A stretch of DNA of 50,872 bases from an uncultured Oscillospiraceae bacterium. GTDB taxonomy: Bacteria > Bacillota > Clostridia > Oscillospirales > Oscillospiraceae. Made by a program: the position numbers and the translations under genes. Of this stretch, positions 24,484 through 32,610 are shown piece by piece. The notes beneath the pieces are model-generated. The model was not told the DNA's origin and ran no database searches. It worked only from the letters and a program-made list of their open reading frames with translations. Numbering within the stretch: position 1 is the first letter of the stretch; each line of letters starts with the position of its first letter. Where the stretch lies: positions 1-50,872 of the forward strand of contig CALWXB010000011.1 in the NCBI GenBank assembly GCA_944385405.1, in the 5' to 3' direction.

Positions 24484-25326
24484 ATGGACATGCACGAGGA
24501 GCTGGCGCAGATCAACCGCTTCGCCAAGACGGAGCTGACGGCGGAGCAGGTGTACGTATTCAGCGTACGGCTTTGCGACAACGAGGTGGACCGGGACTTT
24601 GAGCGCTTCGGCAGCGATTCCCTGGAGAAGCTGGGGGAGCTGTTCGTGGGCCGCAGCGGCCTTTTCGACCACCAGTGGTCCGCCCAGGGGCAGACCGCCC
24701 GGATCTACCGCACCCAGGTGGTGGAGGAGCCGGGAAGGGTCACCGCCGCCGGGGACACCTACCGCTGGCTCAAGGCCTGGGCCTATCTCCTGCGCACGGA
24801 GAAAAACGTCGACCTCATCGGCGAGATCGAGGGCGGCATCAAAAAGGAGGTCAGCGTGGGGTGCAGCATGGCCCGGCGGGCGTGCTCCGTGTGCGGCTGC
24901 GCCGACGGCGGCTGCGGCCACGTCCCCGGAAAGACCTACGACGGGAAGCTGTGCTTCATCGAACTGCGGGACCCGGCGGACGCCTATGAGTGGTCCTTCG
25001 TGGCGGTGCCCGCCCAGCGCAGCGCCGGCGTGGTGAAGCGCTTCGGCCGGGAGAGCGACCAGCTTGCCGCCCTGCGGCGCAGGGCGGAGCTGGGGGAGCG
25101 GTATCTGGTCCAGCTCCGCCGGGAGGTGGTGCGGCTGGCCATGCTGGCCGACGACCATCTGGACGGCCGCCTCTTTGAAAAGGCCGCCGCCCGTCTGGAG
25201 GAACCGGAGCTGCTGGAGCTCAAGGATGCCTATGAGGCCGCCGTGTCCCGGCGCTTCGGCGCCCAGCCCCAACTCCGGCGCCGGGAGGACGTCCCGGCGG
25301 AGGATGAGACCCCGTTTCTCGTCTGA
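24484..25326 (+). CDS. Phage prohead protease / head morphogenesis protein (XkdF-like)
   Basis: 280 residues. The segment FDHQWSAQGQTARIYRTQVVEE (about 60-81) and the strand IKKEVSVGCSMARR (about 120-133) fit the His and Ser positions of HK97/XkdF-type prohead proteases. A small Cys-rich insertion (CSVCGCADGGCGHVP) suggests a metal knuckle. The C-terminal 80 residues are helical and charged (LAALRRRAELGERYLVQLRREVVRL) and may act as scaffold. It starts directly after the portal stop. It would cleave the capsid during maturation. Confidence 0.75.
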   Translation: MDMHEELAQINRFAKTELTAEQVYVFSVRLCDNEVDRDFERFGSDSLEKLGELFVGRSGLFDHQWSAQGQTARIYRTQVVEEPGRVTAAGDTYRWLKAWAYLLRTEKNVDLIGEIEGGIKKEVSVGCSMARRACSVCGCADGGCGHVPGKTYDGKLCFIELRDPADAYEWSFVAVPAQRSAGVVKRFGRESDQLAALRRRAELGERYLVQLRREVVRLAMLADDHLDGRLFEKAAARLEEPELLELKDAYEAAVSRRFGAQPQLRRREDVPAEDETPFLV

Positions 25327-25360
25327 GGGACGAGGAAAACAATAAGGAGGAGTGGAAGGT

Positions 25361-25705
25361 ATGAATTCTTTTGAAGGCATCGGCCAGTGGGCCGCCACCT
25401 TCGCCTGCGAAAACGCCCCGGAGGGCGCGCTGGTGAAGATCACCGACAACGGCACCGTGGGCGTGTGCGCCGACGGGGACGACTTCTGCGGCATGGTGCT
25501 CTCCGCGGGCCGGGATGGGGAGGCCTGCACCGTGGCCCTGGGGGGCATGGTCACCGCCGGATACACCGGCGACGCCCCCGCCCTGGGCTGGAGCGGCCTT
25601 TCCGCCGACAGCAGCGGCGGCGTGAAGAAAAACGACGCCGCCGGGCGCAAATACCTGGTGGTGGACGTGGACACCGACGGCCAGACCGTCACGTTCGTAC
25701 TGTAA
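25361..25705 (+). CDS. Probable capsid decoration protein
   Basis: 114 residues from ATG 25361 (AAGGAGG about 12 bp upstream; GTG 25352 also in frame). The small beta-rich protein carries the pattern GALVKITDNGTVGVCADGDDFCGMVLS, similar to head-stabilising decoration proteins encoded just before the major capsid gene. Neither a signal peptide nor an enzymatic motif is visible. Assignment is mainly from position and from the beta-tandem look. Confidence 0.6.
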   Translation: MNSFEGIGQWAATFACENAPEGALVKITDNGTVGVCADGDDFCGMVLSAGRDGEACTVALGGMVTAGYTGDAPALGWSGLSADSSGGVKKNDAAGRKYLVVDVDTDGQTVTFVL

Positions 25706-25720
25706 GAGGAGGGAAGGCAC

Positions 25721-26752
25721 ATGGCTTATCGTTTCGAGGATATCCGACTGGAAAAGGGCATGTACGGCCGCAGCGGCCGCACCTTCGCCCAGACGCTGGA
25801 GGAGCTGGACCCCAGCGAGCACTACCGGGGCACCCCCCTGGAGGGACTGGACGCCTTCCAGCGCCAGCTCAAGCGCTTTGACATCAAGGTCAAGGGCAGC
25901 GGCAGCGACATGGTGGAGAAGTTCTTCCACACCACCGACTCCGCCGTGCTGTTCCCGGAGTTCGTCTCCCGGGTGGTGCGCCAGGGCCTGGAGGAGCAGA
26001 CCATCCTCTCCGACATCACCGCCACCGTTACCCGGTTCGACGGTATGGACTACCGGTCCATCGCCTCCGTCCCCACCGAGGAGGAAAAGAAGCTGCGCCG
26101 GGTGGAGGAGGGCGCCCAGATCCCCCAGACCACCGTGCGCACCCAGGAGAACCTGGTGCGCCTGCACAAGCGGGGACGGATGCTGGTGGCCAGCTATGAG
26201 GCCATCCGCTTCCAGCGCCTGGACCTCTTCTCCGTCACGCTGCGCCAGATCGGCGCCTACATCGGCCGCCAGCATCTCCAGGACGCGGTGACGGTGCTCA
26301 CCGACGGCGACGGCAACGGCAATCCCGCCCCCGTCTTCACCGTGGGCACCACCCCCATCTCCGGCACCAAGGGCACCCTCTCCTACGAGGCGCTGCTGGA
26401 CTTCTGGAGCCAGTTCGATCCCTACACCATGAACACCATGCTGGTCAGCTCCGACGTGATGCTGTCCATGCTGAAGCTCACCGAGTTCCAGAATCCCCTG
26501 ACGGGCCTGAACTTCCAGGGCACCGGCAGCCTCACCACCCCACTGGGGGCCAAGCTCCTGCGCACCTCCGCCGTCCCCGCCGGCACCCTCATCGGCCTGG
26601 ACCGCAGCTATGCCCTGGAGCAGATCACCGGCAGCGAGATCACCGTGGAGTACGACAAGCTCATCGACCGCCAGCTGGAGCGGGCCGCCATCACCTCCAT
26701 CTCCGGCTTCGCCAAGCTCTTCCCCGAGGCGGCCAAGGTGCTGCAGGTATGA
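25721..26752 (+). CDS. Phage major capsid protein (HK97 fold)
   Basis: 343 residues. The N-terminal charged region is followed by the E-loop/P-domain pattern of HK97-type capsids (FPEFVSRVVRQGLEEQTILSDITATVTRFDGMDYRSIA, then MLVASYEAIRFQRLDLF) and a C-terminal ALEQITGSEITVEYDKLIDRQLERAAITSISGFAKLF. Cleavage by the protease is expected. A strong ribosome site (AGAGGAGGG) fits high expression. The reading frame is complete. Confidence 0.88.
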   Translation: MAYRFEDIRLEKGMYGRSGRTFAQTLEELDPSEHYRGTPLEGLDAFQRQLKRFDIKVKGSGSDMVEKFFHTTDSAVLFPEFVSRVVRQGLEEQTILSDITATVTRFDGMDYRSIASVPTEEEKKLRRVEEGAQIPQTTVRTQENLVRLHKRGRMLVASYEAIRFQRLDLFSVTLRQIGAYIGRQHLQDAVTVLTDGDGNGNPAPVFTVGTTPISGTKGTLSYEALLDFWSQFDPYTMNTMLVSSDVMLSMLKLTEFQNPLTGLNFQGTGSLTTPLGAKLLRTSAVPAGTLIGLDRSYALEQITGSEITVEYDKLIDRQLERAAITSISGFAKLFPEAAKVLQV

Positions 26753-27093
26753 CCGCCGCTGAGGAAGCCGCCCTGACCCTGGCCATGGAGATCACCGGGG
26801 CCGGAGAGGCGGAGCGGCTGGTGCTGGAGCAGCTGTGCCTGGCCCGGAGCGCCTGGTGGCGCAGCCGCCTCCTGCCCGGCGTCACGGAGGACGGCTGCGG
26901 CGCGGCCTTCCCCTGCGCCGTGGCCCTCACCGCTGCGGCGGACCTGGGGCGGTGCGGCGTTGCCGGCTTCACCGTGGGAGAGCTGTCCGTCCAGTGCGGC
27001 GGAGACGGCGCCGGGCAGCTGCGCGCCGCCGGGGAGCTGATGGCGCCCTACGCCGCCGTGGGGGACTTCGATTTCCGGAGGGTCCGGGGATGA
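26749..27093 (+). CDS. Head-tail connector protein (gp6/YqbG-like)
   Basis: 114 residues, starting in an ATGA overlap with the capsid gene. It is almost entirely helical (LTLAMEITGAGEAERLVLEQLCLARSAWWRSRL), as expected for adaptor proteins that dock under the portal. The call rests on size, helix content and position after the capsid gene. Confidence 0.65.
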   Translation: MTAAEEAALTLAMEITGAGEAERLVLEQLCLARSAWWRSRLLPGVTEDGCGAAFPCAVALTAAADLGRCGVAGFTVGELSVQCGGDGAGQLRAAGELMAPYAAVGDFDFRRVRG

Positions 27094-27398
27094 GGGCGGT
27101 CCTGCAGCGCCTGCTGGCGCGGTACGGCCAGACGGTGACGGTGGAGCGGGAGCAGCCGGAGGAGGTCCGGGCCTTCCTGCAGCCCCTGTCCGGCCGGGAC
27201 GAGACGGTGCCCGACCAGGCGGTGAGCCTGGGGCTGCTGGACGGACGGCGGTGGATGTACCTGGGCGCGGCGGAGGTGGCCGTTGGGGAGGTCCTGCGGT
27301 GGGGGGAGCGCTCCCTGCGGGTGCGCAGCGTCCGCCCCCACGCCGTGGGCGGGGCGGTGCTCTTCTGGTGGGCCGCCCTGGAACAGGAGGCGACATGA
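27090..27398 (+). CDS. Head closure / adaptor protein
   Basis: 102 residues from ATG 27090, overlapping the previous gene by 4 nt; the upstream open frame is a shadow. It is a small beta-barrel-like protein (QTVTVEREQPEEVRAFLQPLSGRDE, RWMYLGAAEVAVGEVLRWGERSLRVRSV), consistent with head-closure rings of siphoviruses and myoviruses. Function is inferred from order. Confidence 0.65.
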   Translation: MRAVLQRLLARYGQTVTVEREQPEEVRAFLQPLSGRDETVPDQAVSLGLLDGRRWMYLGAAEVAVGEVLRWGERSLRVRSVRPHAVGGAVLFWWAALEQEAT

Positions 27399-27895
27399 AG
27401 GAACTGACGCAGATCCGCAGCGCCGTTGTGGCGGCGCTGCAGGCCGGCGGGCTGGAGGCCGGGGAGGCCTTCCCCGCCCGGCAGGCCCGTCCCACCGACG
27501 CTCCCGTGGCGTCGGTGGGCGTCGGCGCCGCGGAGAGCGGGGCCGTGGGCTTTTGCAGCTATCTGGGAGAGGAGTACGACGCCCAGCGCGGCACGTACTG
27601 CGAGCGGTACGGAAAGCTGCTGGAGGCGGATATCACCGTGGACATCCGGGCCGTGGGGGCCCAGGCCTGCCAGGCGGGATGCGAGACGGCGGCGGAGGTG
27701 CTGCTGGGGGACCTGCCCCAGGGCATCCGCCCCGGAGAGCTGCGGTGGGAGGGCCTTGCCTGGGAGCGGGCCACGGGGATGTTCCTCCGGCGGGGCGTGC
27801 TGCGCTGCCGGGCGGTATTCGTGGCCCGGGCGTCCTCCGGTGAGGAGGACGGGGCCTTCCTGGACTTTATTTTGAAAGGGGTCATGACAACGTGA
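27395..27895 (+). CDS. Tail completion / minor tail protein
   Basis: 166 residues from ATG 27395 (GGAGG 5 bp upstream; 4-nt overlap with the previous stop). An N-terminal helix (MKELTQIRSAVVAALQAGG) is followed by beta strands. The place between head-closure and sheath genes is that of tail-terminator proteins, which cap the tail tube and join it to the head. The family was not recognised directly. Confidence 0.6.
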   Translation: MKELTQIRSAVVAALQAGGLEAGEAFPARQARPTDAPVASVGVGAAESGAVGFCSYLGEEYDAQRGTYCERYGKLLEADITVDIRAVGAQACQAGCETAAEVLLGDLPQGIRPGELRWEGLAWERATGMFLRRGVLRCRAVFVARASSGEEDGAFLDFILKGVMTT

Positions 27896-28953
27896 GCGAG
27901 ATCAAACACGAGCGGCCGGGCGTATACTCGGCCTATGACGCCTCGGCGGTGGTGTCCGCCGGACGGGCCAGCCGGGCCATCGGCGTGGCGGCCAAAGCCG
28001 CCGCAGGCGAGGCGGGCAAGGCGGTGATCCTCACCGGCTACGCCGCGGGCCTTGCCCATTTCGGCGAGGATACGGAGCCGGGCATGGCGGCCATGCTGCG
28101 GCTGCTGTTCGCCAACGGCGCCTCCACCGTGGCGGCGGTGCGGGTGGCGGACGCCGGTGAGACGGCGGACTACGAGGCGGCCTTCGCCGCCCTGGCCCGG
28201 GAGGATGTGCAGGTGCTGGTGTGCGACAGCGCCGACGAGGCGGTGCAGCAGGCTCTGCGCACCGCCGTGGAGGACGCCTCCGCCGCCCGCCGGGAGCGCA
28301 TCGCCGTGGTGGGCGGCGACGCTTTGGAGCCCGCCGGGCTGGTGGAGCGGGCCGAGGCCCTCAACAGCGAGCGCATGGTGCTGGTGGGCCCCGACGCCCT
28401 GGACAGCGCAGGCCAGACGCTGCCCGGCGTCTTTGCCGCCGCCGCGCTGGCGGGCGTCATCGCCTCCGCCCAGGACCCCGCCGTGCCCTTGAACGGCGCG
28501 GAGGTCAAGGGTCTGGGAGGCCTTTCCGCCGACTACACGGACAGCGACATCGACCTGCTGGTGCGGGGCGGCGTCACTCCTCTGGAGAGCGTGGGGGGCG
28601 TGATCTCCCCCGTCCGGGGCGTCACCACCCGCACCACCACCGGCGGCGCCGCCGACGCCACCTGGCGGGAGCTGACCACCATCCTCATCGTGGACGACGT
28701 GATCCCCGCCGTGCGGGACGCCCTGCGCGCCAAGTTCGCCCGCACCAAGAACAACGCCCGCAGCCGCGGCGCCATCCGCTCCCAGGTCATCGTGGAGCTG
28801 GACAAGAAGGTGGCCGCCGAGATCATCGACAGCTACGGCGAGGTGACGGTCACCGCCTCCGCCGACGATCCCACCGTGTGCCTGGTGGAGTTCGGCTTCG
28901 CCGTGACCCACGGGCTCAACCAAGTGTACCTGACGGTGCACATCACCGTGTAA
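27892..28953 (+). CDS. Contractile tail sheath protein
   Basis: 353 residues from GTG 27892 (GTGA overlap). The N-terminus HERPGVYSAYDASA is the classic sheath opening, and the C-terminal part (TWRELTTILIVDDVIPAVRDALRAKFARTKNNARSR and QVYLTVHITV) carries the handshake strands and helix typical of sheath proteins. It shows that the particle belongs to the contractile, myovirus-like class. At 353 residues it is among the shorter sheaths, close to those of PBSX-like particles (about 460) minus surface domains. Confidence 0.9.
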   Translation: MSEIKHERPGVYSAYDASAVVSAGRASRAIGVAAKAAAGEAGKAVILTGYAAGLAHFGEDTEPGMAAMLRLLFANGASTVAAVRVADAGETADYEAAFAALAREDVQVLVCDSADEAVQQALRTAVEDASAARRERIAVVGGDALEPAGLVERAEALNSERMVLVGPDALDSAGQTLPGVFAAAALAGVIASAQDPAVPLNGAEVKGLGGLSADYTDSDIDLLVRGGVTPLESVGGVISPVRGVTTRTTTGGAADATWRELTTILIVDDVIPAVRDALRAKFARTKNNARSRGAIRSQVIVELDKKVAAEIIDSYGEVTVTASADDPTVCLVEFGFAVTHGLNQVYLTVHITV

Positions 28954-28968
28954 GGAAGGAGGATGCAC

Positions 28969-29352
28969 ATGAACGGTTTTCCCACCAGCTCCGACATCTA
29001 TCTGGAGCTGGACGGCAAGAAAGTGGCGGTGGTGCAGAGCTACACCGCCAAGGCCAGCAAGTCCTCCCAGAGCGTGGAGGCATTCGGCGAGAGCGAACCC
29101 GTGGCCACCATCGAGGGCCAGCGCAAGTACACCCTGGAGCTGACCCGGCTCTACGCCACCGACGACGCCATCTCCGACGGCATCAACTTCTACGACCTCA
29201 CGGACTTCTCCCTGGTGATCTGCAAGCCAGACCGCAAGATCATCTACAGCGGCTGCGAGTGGAGCGCCATCCACGAGGAGGGCCAGCTCAACGCCATGGT
29301 GGCCGAGAAGATCACCGTGGTGGCCTCCAGGCGCATCGAGGCCGCCGCATGA
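28969..29352 (+). CDS. Tail tube protein (XkdM-like)
   Basis: 127 residues from ATG 28969, six bases after AAGGAGG; ATG 28963 abuts the site. The sequence TSSDIYLELDGKKVAVVQSYTAKASKS and EITVEG-like strands (VATIEGQRKYTLELTRLYATDD) match the XkdM tube family that stacks in rings inside the sheath. It is followed by an ATGA overlap. Confidence 0.85.
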   Translation: MNGFPTSSDIYLELDGKKVAVVQSYTAKASKSSQSVEAFGESEPVATIEGQRKYTLELTRLYATDDAISDGINFYDLTDFSLVICKPDRKIIYSGCEWSAIHEEGQLNAMVAEKITVVASRRIEAAA

Positions 29353-29663
29353 GCACCGTGGACGAGCTGCGGCCCCTGACGGCCCGGGAGCTGCTGGAGC
29401 TGTGGCGGGAGAGCGGCGAGGCGGCGCAGGAGCCCCTGGAGCGGGCCCTTTTGTGCAACGCCCGGGTGCTGGCGGCGTGCTGCTACCGCGGCGGGGAGCG
29501 GGCCTTTTCCGACGAAAGGGAGGTGCTCTCCGCCATGACGGGGCGGCAGATGGAGTCGCTGCTGAGACAGCTGGCACAGGGGCGGCAGCCTGCCGCCCCC
29601 GCCGGGGCGGAGAACCCCGGCTTTGATGAAGCGCGCTTTCACGCGCTGCGGGAGGGATGCTGA
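29349..29663 (+). CDS. Probable tail assembly chaperone (XkdN-like)
   Basis: 104 residues from ATG 29349 (4-nt overlap with the tube gene). It is helical and acidic (LTARELLELWRESGEAAQEPLERALLCNARVLAACCY). In contractile phages the gene after the tube encodes a chaperone that coats the tape-measure protein. The stop shares one base with the start of the next gene (TGATG), which would also allow a frameshift fusion, but no slippery sequence was seen. Confidence 0.6.
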   Translation: MSTVDELRPLTARELLELWRESGEAAQEPLERALLCNARVLAACCYRGGERAFSDEREVLSAMTGRQMESLLRQLAQGRQPAAPAGAENPGFDEARFHALREGC

Positions 29664-30292
29664 TGGATTACGTCCGGGAAGAGCTGCTGCGCCAGCAGAC
29701 GGCCCTGGCGCAGCTGCTGCTGGGCGGGGCGCCCCGGCCCGGGGAGGAGCTCCCCCCGGAGGGACGCCTCCCCGGCGGGCGAGCCGCCGGCGGCGCCGGA
29801 GAGGAGACGGCCCCGGAGGATGGAGAGGCGGCGCTGACCCGGGAGGCCGGGGAGACGCCGGCGCTCTGGAGCCAGGCGGCCCAGCGGCACCGGGACGCCC
29901 TGCGGCAGGCGGAGCAGGCCCGGGAGGCGGAGGCGCTGGACCTGGCCGCCGCCGCGGCTGCGGCGGCGGTGCGGCAGAGGCCGTTTTCCGGCGGGGAGGC
30001 CGTTTCCCTCCCCGCCGCGTCCATCGCCCCGGCCGGGGAGACCCCGGGCCGGGCGCAAAGGGCCCTTTCGGCGCAGGCGTCCCGGCACGCCGGGGCGCCG
30101 GGCGGGGGGACGGATCCCTCCGCCCCGGAGGGCGCGGTCCCCCTTGCCGGAGACGGCGGAGGCGCGGGGACCGTGCAGTCCGTGGTGGAGCTGGTGCGGC
30201 CCCTGGCCGCCGCGCCGGGGGATGCCGGGGCGCTGTCCCGGCTGTTCCAGCGGGACGCCCGCCGCTACGACGGCGGGTTTGAACTTTACTGA
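29663..30292 (+). CDS. Ala/Gly/Pro-rich protein in the tape-measure position
   Basis: 209 residues from ATG 29663 (GGAGGG upstream; ATG 29657 in frame). It opens with the helix MDYVREELLRQQTALAQLLLGG, then long low-complexity Ala-, Gly-, Pro- and Glu-rich stretches with a coiled segment (HRDALRQAEQAREAEALDLAAAAAAAAVRQ), and ends with a structured-looking tail (VVELVRPLAAAPGDAGALSRLFQRDARRYDGGFELY). In this gene order the tape-measure protein, normally several hundred to over 1,000 residues with transmembrane or lysozyme-like parts, should be here. This protein is too small, so it is either a mini tape measure, an extra chaperone, or marks loss of the original gene. Confidence 0.65.
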   Translation: MDYVREELLRQQTALAQLLLGGAPRPGEELPPEGRLPGGRAAGGAGEETAPEDGEAALTREAGETPALWSQAAQRHRDALRQAEQAREAEALDLAAAAAAAAVRQRPFSGGEAVSLPAASIAPAGETPGRAQRALSAQASRHAGAPGGGTDPSAPEGAVPLAGDGGGAGTVQSVVELVRPLAAAPGDAGALSRLFQRDARRYDGGFELY

Positions 30293-30306
30293 GAGGAGGC
30301 GGGGAC

Positions 30307-30891
30307 ATGCTGCTTGCGCCTATGCGGTTCAAGGATTACACCTGGCCCCACAATCCGGAGGTCTACACCGTGGAGTACCGGCGGCGGATGGCCGCGCTGC
30401 CGGTGCCCGGCGGCGGCTGCGTCATGCAGGAGCTGGGCGGCGCCTACCGGGTGATGCGGGGCGAGGGGGTGTTTGCCGGGGAGGGGGCGTATGCCGAGTT
30501 CCTGCGCCTGGCGGAGGTGTTCCGTCAGGAGGGGCCGGGACTGCTGATCCACCCCGTGTGGCCCGCGGAGCAGGCCTACTTCGTGGAGCTCCAGGCGGCG
30601 GAGGAGCCGCTGCCGGACTACGTGCGCTACACCTTCGCCTTCTGGGAGGACTGGACCGGCTACCGGGGCGACCTCACGGAAAACGACGACGGCGGCACCG
30701 CCCCCTGGACCGGGAGCACCGCCGCCTCCGCCCCGGCGGCGGAGGCGGTCTACACTGTGAAGAAAGGAGATACCCTGTGGGGCATCGGGCAGCGGTACGG
30801 CGTGGCGCTGGCGGACATCCTGGCCGCCAACCCCGGCATCAAGAACCCCAACCTGATCTACCCCGGCGACAGGGTGCGGATACCCACATGA
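30307..30891 (+). CDS. LysM baseplate protein (XkdP-like)
   Basis: 194 residues. The N-terminal domain (1-125) resembles the gp53/XkdP baseplate module (TWPHNPEVYTVEYRRRMAALPVPGGGCVMQELG), followed by a linker and a C-terminal LysM (about 145-193: YTVKKGDTLWGIGQRYGVALADILAANPGIKNPN). The LysM part binds peptidoglycan or the hub. It overlaps the next gene by 4 nt. Confidence 0.85.
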   Translation: MLLAPMRFKDYTWPHNPEVYTVEYRRRMAALPVPGGGCVMQELGGAYRVMRGEGVFAGEGAYAEFLRLAEVFRQEGPGLLIHPVWPAEQAYFVELQAAEEPLPDYVRYTFAFWEDWTGYRGDLTENDDGGTAPWTGSTAASAPAAEAVYTVKKGDTLWGIGQRYGVALADILAANPGIKNPNLIYPGDRVRIPT

Positions 30892-31835
30892 TGACCGGAC
30901 GGATCTTTACCTGTGACCACCGCGTCTTCGACCTGCCCGAGCCGGTGGCCTGGACCGTGGTCCACACCGGCACGGTGCCCTGCGACAGCTACTCCATGAC
31001 CGTGCCCTACCGGCCCGACATGGCGGAGACGCTGCGCAAGGCGGCGGGCTTTGCCGTCATCCGCAGCGGGGAGACCATGCTCCGGGGCATCGTGGACGAG
31101 TACACCGTGGACTTCGGCAGCGGCGGCCTCACCGCCACCGTGCTGGGCCGGGGCTACGCCGCCCGGCTGCTGGACAACGAGTCCCGGCCGGTGACGTATC
31201 AGGGGGCCACCCTGGCGGAGATCGTCCGCTGCCATGTCACCCCCTACGGCATCACCTGCGCCGAGACGGCGGACGTGCGGGCAAGCAGCGTCTACACCGT
31301 GGCGGCGGGGTCCAGCCAGTGGAAGGCCCTGGAGGGCTTCTGCCGGACCTACGGGGGCTTCTCCCCCCGCTTTGCCCGGGACGGGAAGCTCCTGGCCGCG
31401 CCCCGGCGCACCGGGACGCATCTGCGGGTGGGGGAGGGGGACGCCGTCCTCTCCTGCACCCTGCGGGAGGACCACTACGGCGTGCTGACGGAGGTGCTGG
31501 TCATCGACAAGACCCGCAGCGCCGCCTACAGCGTCTGCAACGAGGACATGATCGCAAAGGGCGGCCAGTGCCGCCGGGTGGTCTACACCCCCGGTCAGAG
31601 CACCTGGGACGCCATGCGCTACACCGGGGAATACCAGATCGCCCAGTCCCGGGCGGAGGAAAAGACCGTGACGCTGCGGCTGCCCGGCGTGTTCCGGGCC
31701 TTCCCCGACGACGTGGTGGATCTGGACCTGGGGCGGATGGGCCTTTCCGGCCGCTTCCGGGTGGAGGAGGCGGAAAACGTCTTCTCCGCCGACGCCGGAG
31801 CCTCCGCCACACTGACGATGAAGGAGATGGAGTGA
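30888..31835 (+). CDS. Baseplate hub protein (XkdQ/gp27-like)
   Basis: 315 residues from ATG 30888 (ATGATGA overlap with the LysM gene); the longer frame upstream is not coding. It shows the hub-domain pattern of XkdQ proteins: GRGYAARLLDNESRPVTYQGATLAEIV, then an EGFCRTYGGFSPRFARDGKLLA segment and TVTLRLPGVFRAFPDDVVDL at the C-terminal part. This family forms the central hub at the tube tip. Confidence 0.85.
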   Translation: MMTGRIFTCDHRVFDLPEPVAWTVVHTGTVPCDSYSMTVPYRPDMAETLRKAAGFAVIRSGETMLRGIVDEYTVDFGSGGLTATVLGRGYAARLLDNESRPVTYQGATLAEIVRCHVTPYGITCAETADVRASSVYTVAAGSSQWKALEGFCRTYGGFSPRFARDGKLLAAPRRTGTHLRVGEGDAVLSCTLREDHYGVLTEVLVIDKTRSAAYSVCNEDMIAKGGQCRRVVYTPGQSTWDAMRYTGEYQIAQSRAEEKTVTLRLPGVFRAFPDDVVDLDLGRMGLSGRFRVEEAENVFSADAGASATLTMKEME

Positions 31836-31836
31836 G

Positions 31837-32250
31837 ATGTGGCTTTCCAAAAAGACCCGCCCCGCCGCCCCCACCGCCGACGCCGATCTGGGCGTCACCA
31901 CCATTGCCGGGGGCAGCGCGGGCGTTCTGACCCGGGGGGAGGTCCGGGCGCTGCCGGTGTACGGCCCCGGGGGCTACGCCTGGGCGCCGTCCAGCGGCCA
32001 GACGGTGCTGGTGATCAAGGGCGGGCCCGGCGGCCGGGAGCAGTGCGTGGCCGGAGCGATGCAGGATCCCCCGGCGGACCTGGCTCCCGGAGAGATCGCC
32101 ATCCAGGGGCCCGGCGGCGCGGAGATCCGCCTGCGCTCCGGCGGCACCGTGGAGATCCGGGGGAACACCGTGGAGATCTGGGGCAGGCTCCTGATCGACG
32201 GGCAGGCCTACAAGCCCTGTACCTGCGGGGAAGGGGGCGCGCTGGGATGA
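31837..32250 (+). CDS. Baseplate spike/assembly protein (gpV-like)
   Basis: 137 residues. A short OB-fold-like part (EVRALPVYGPGGYAWAPSSGQTVLVI) precedes repetitive beta strands (IAIQGPGGAEIRLRSGGTVEIRGNTVEIWG), which form the triangular beta helix of phage spikes. It ends with YKPCTCGEGGALG, where the two Cys residues might coordinate a tip metal; this last point is inference. It follows the hub gene by one base and overlaps the next start (ATGA). Confidence 0.8.
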   Translation: MWLSKKTRPAAPTADADLGVTTIAGGSAGVLTRGEVRALPVYGPGGYAWAPSSGQTVLVIKGGPGGREQCVAGAMQDPPADLAPGEIAIQGPGGAEIRLRSGGTVEIRGNTVEIWGRLLIDGQAYKPCTCGEGGALG

Positions 32251-32597
32251 CGGAGCTGGCGCTGCGCCGCGGGGACTATGTGCCTGACGGCATCGGCGGC
32301 GTGGTCCGGGCGGAGGGCGCGGAGGCAGTGCTGGAGCAGGTGCGCTTCCGCCTCACCGCCCGGCGGGGGACCTTCCCCTTTTGCCAGGACCTGGGCAGCC
32401 GCCTCTGGCAGCTGGGCCGCCTGTCCCCCGCGGCCCGGGGGACCGCCGCCAAGCAGTATGTGGCGGAGGCCCTGGCGGACATGGACCTGGCCGTGGAGGC
32501 GGTGGAACTGACGGACCGGGGCGGCACGGCGGACGTGCATGTGACGCTGACCTGGCAGGGCCAGTCCCTCCAGGCGGACCTGGAAGTGCGGATGTGA
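32247..32597 (+). CDS. Baseplate wedge protein (XkdS/gp25-like)
   Basis: 116 residues from ATG 32247. The core has the gp25-type arrangement: an opening beta strand (YVPDGIGGVVRAEGAEAVLEQVRFRLTARRGTFPFCQDLGSRLWQLG) and the paired strands VELTDRGGTADVHVTLTWQGQSLQADLEV. gp25-like proteins link the hub to the wedges and nucleate the sheath. Translationally coupled to the spike gene. Confidence 0.8.
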   Translation: MTELALRRGDYVPDGIGGVVRAEGAEAVLEQVRFRLTARRGTFPFCQDLGSRLWQLGRLSPAARGTAAKQYVAEALADMDLAVEAVELTDRGGTADVHVTLTWQGQSLQADLEVRM

Positions 32598-32610
32598 GAG
32601 GAGGACGCGG

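Noticed and set aside
23092-25722. 876-residue open frame antisense to portal and protease genes
   Set aside because: Shadow frame over several conserved phage genes, with low-complexity composition and no family resemblance.
29349-30292. Frameshift fusion of the tail chaperone with the next gene
   Set aside because: The TGATG junction fits simple coupled re-initiation and no slippery sequence was found.
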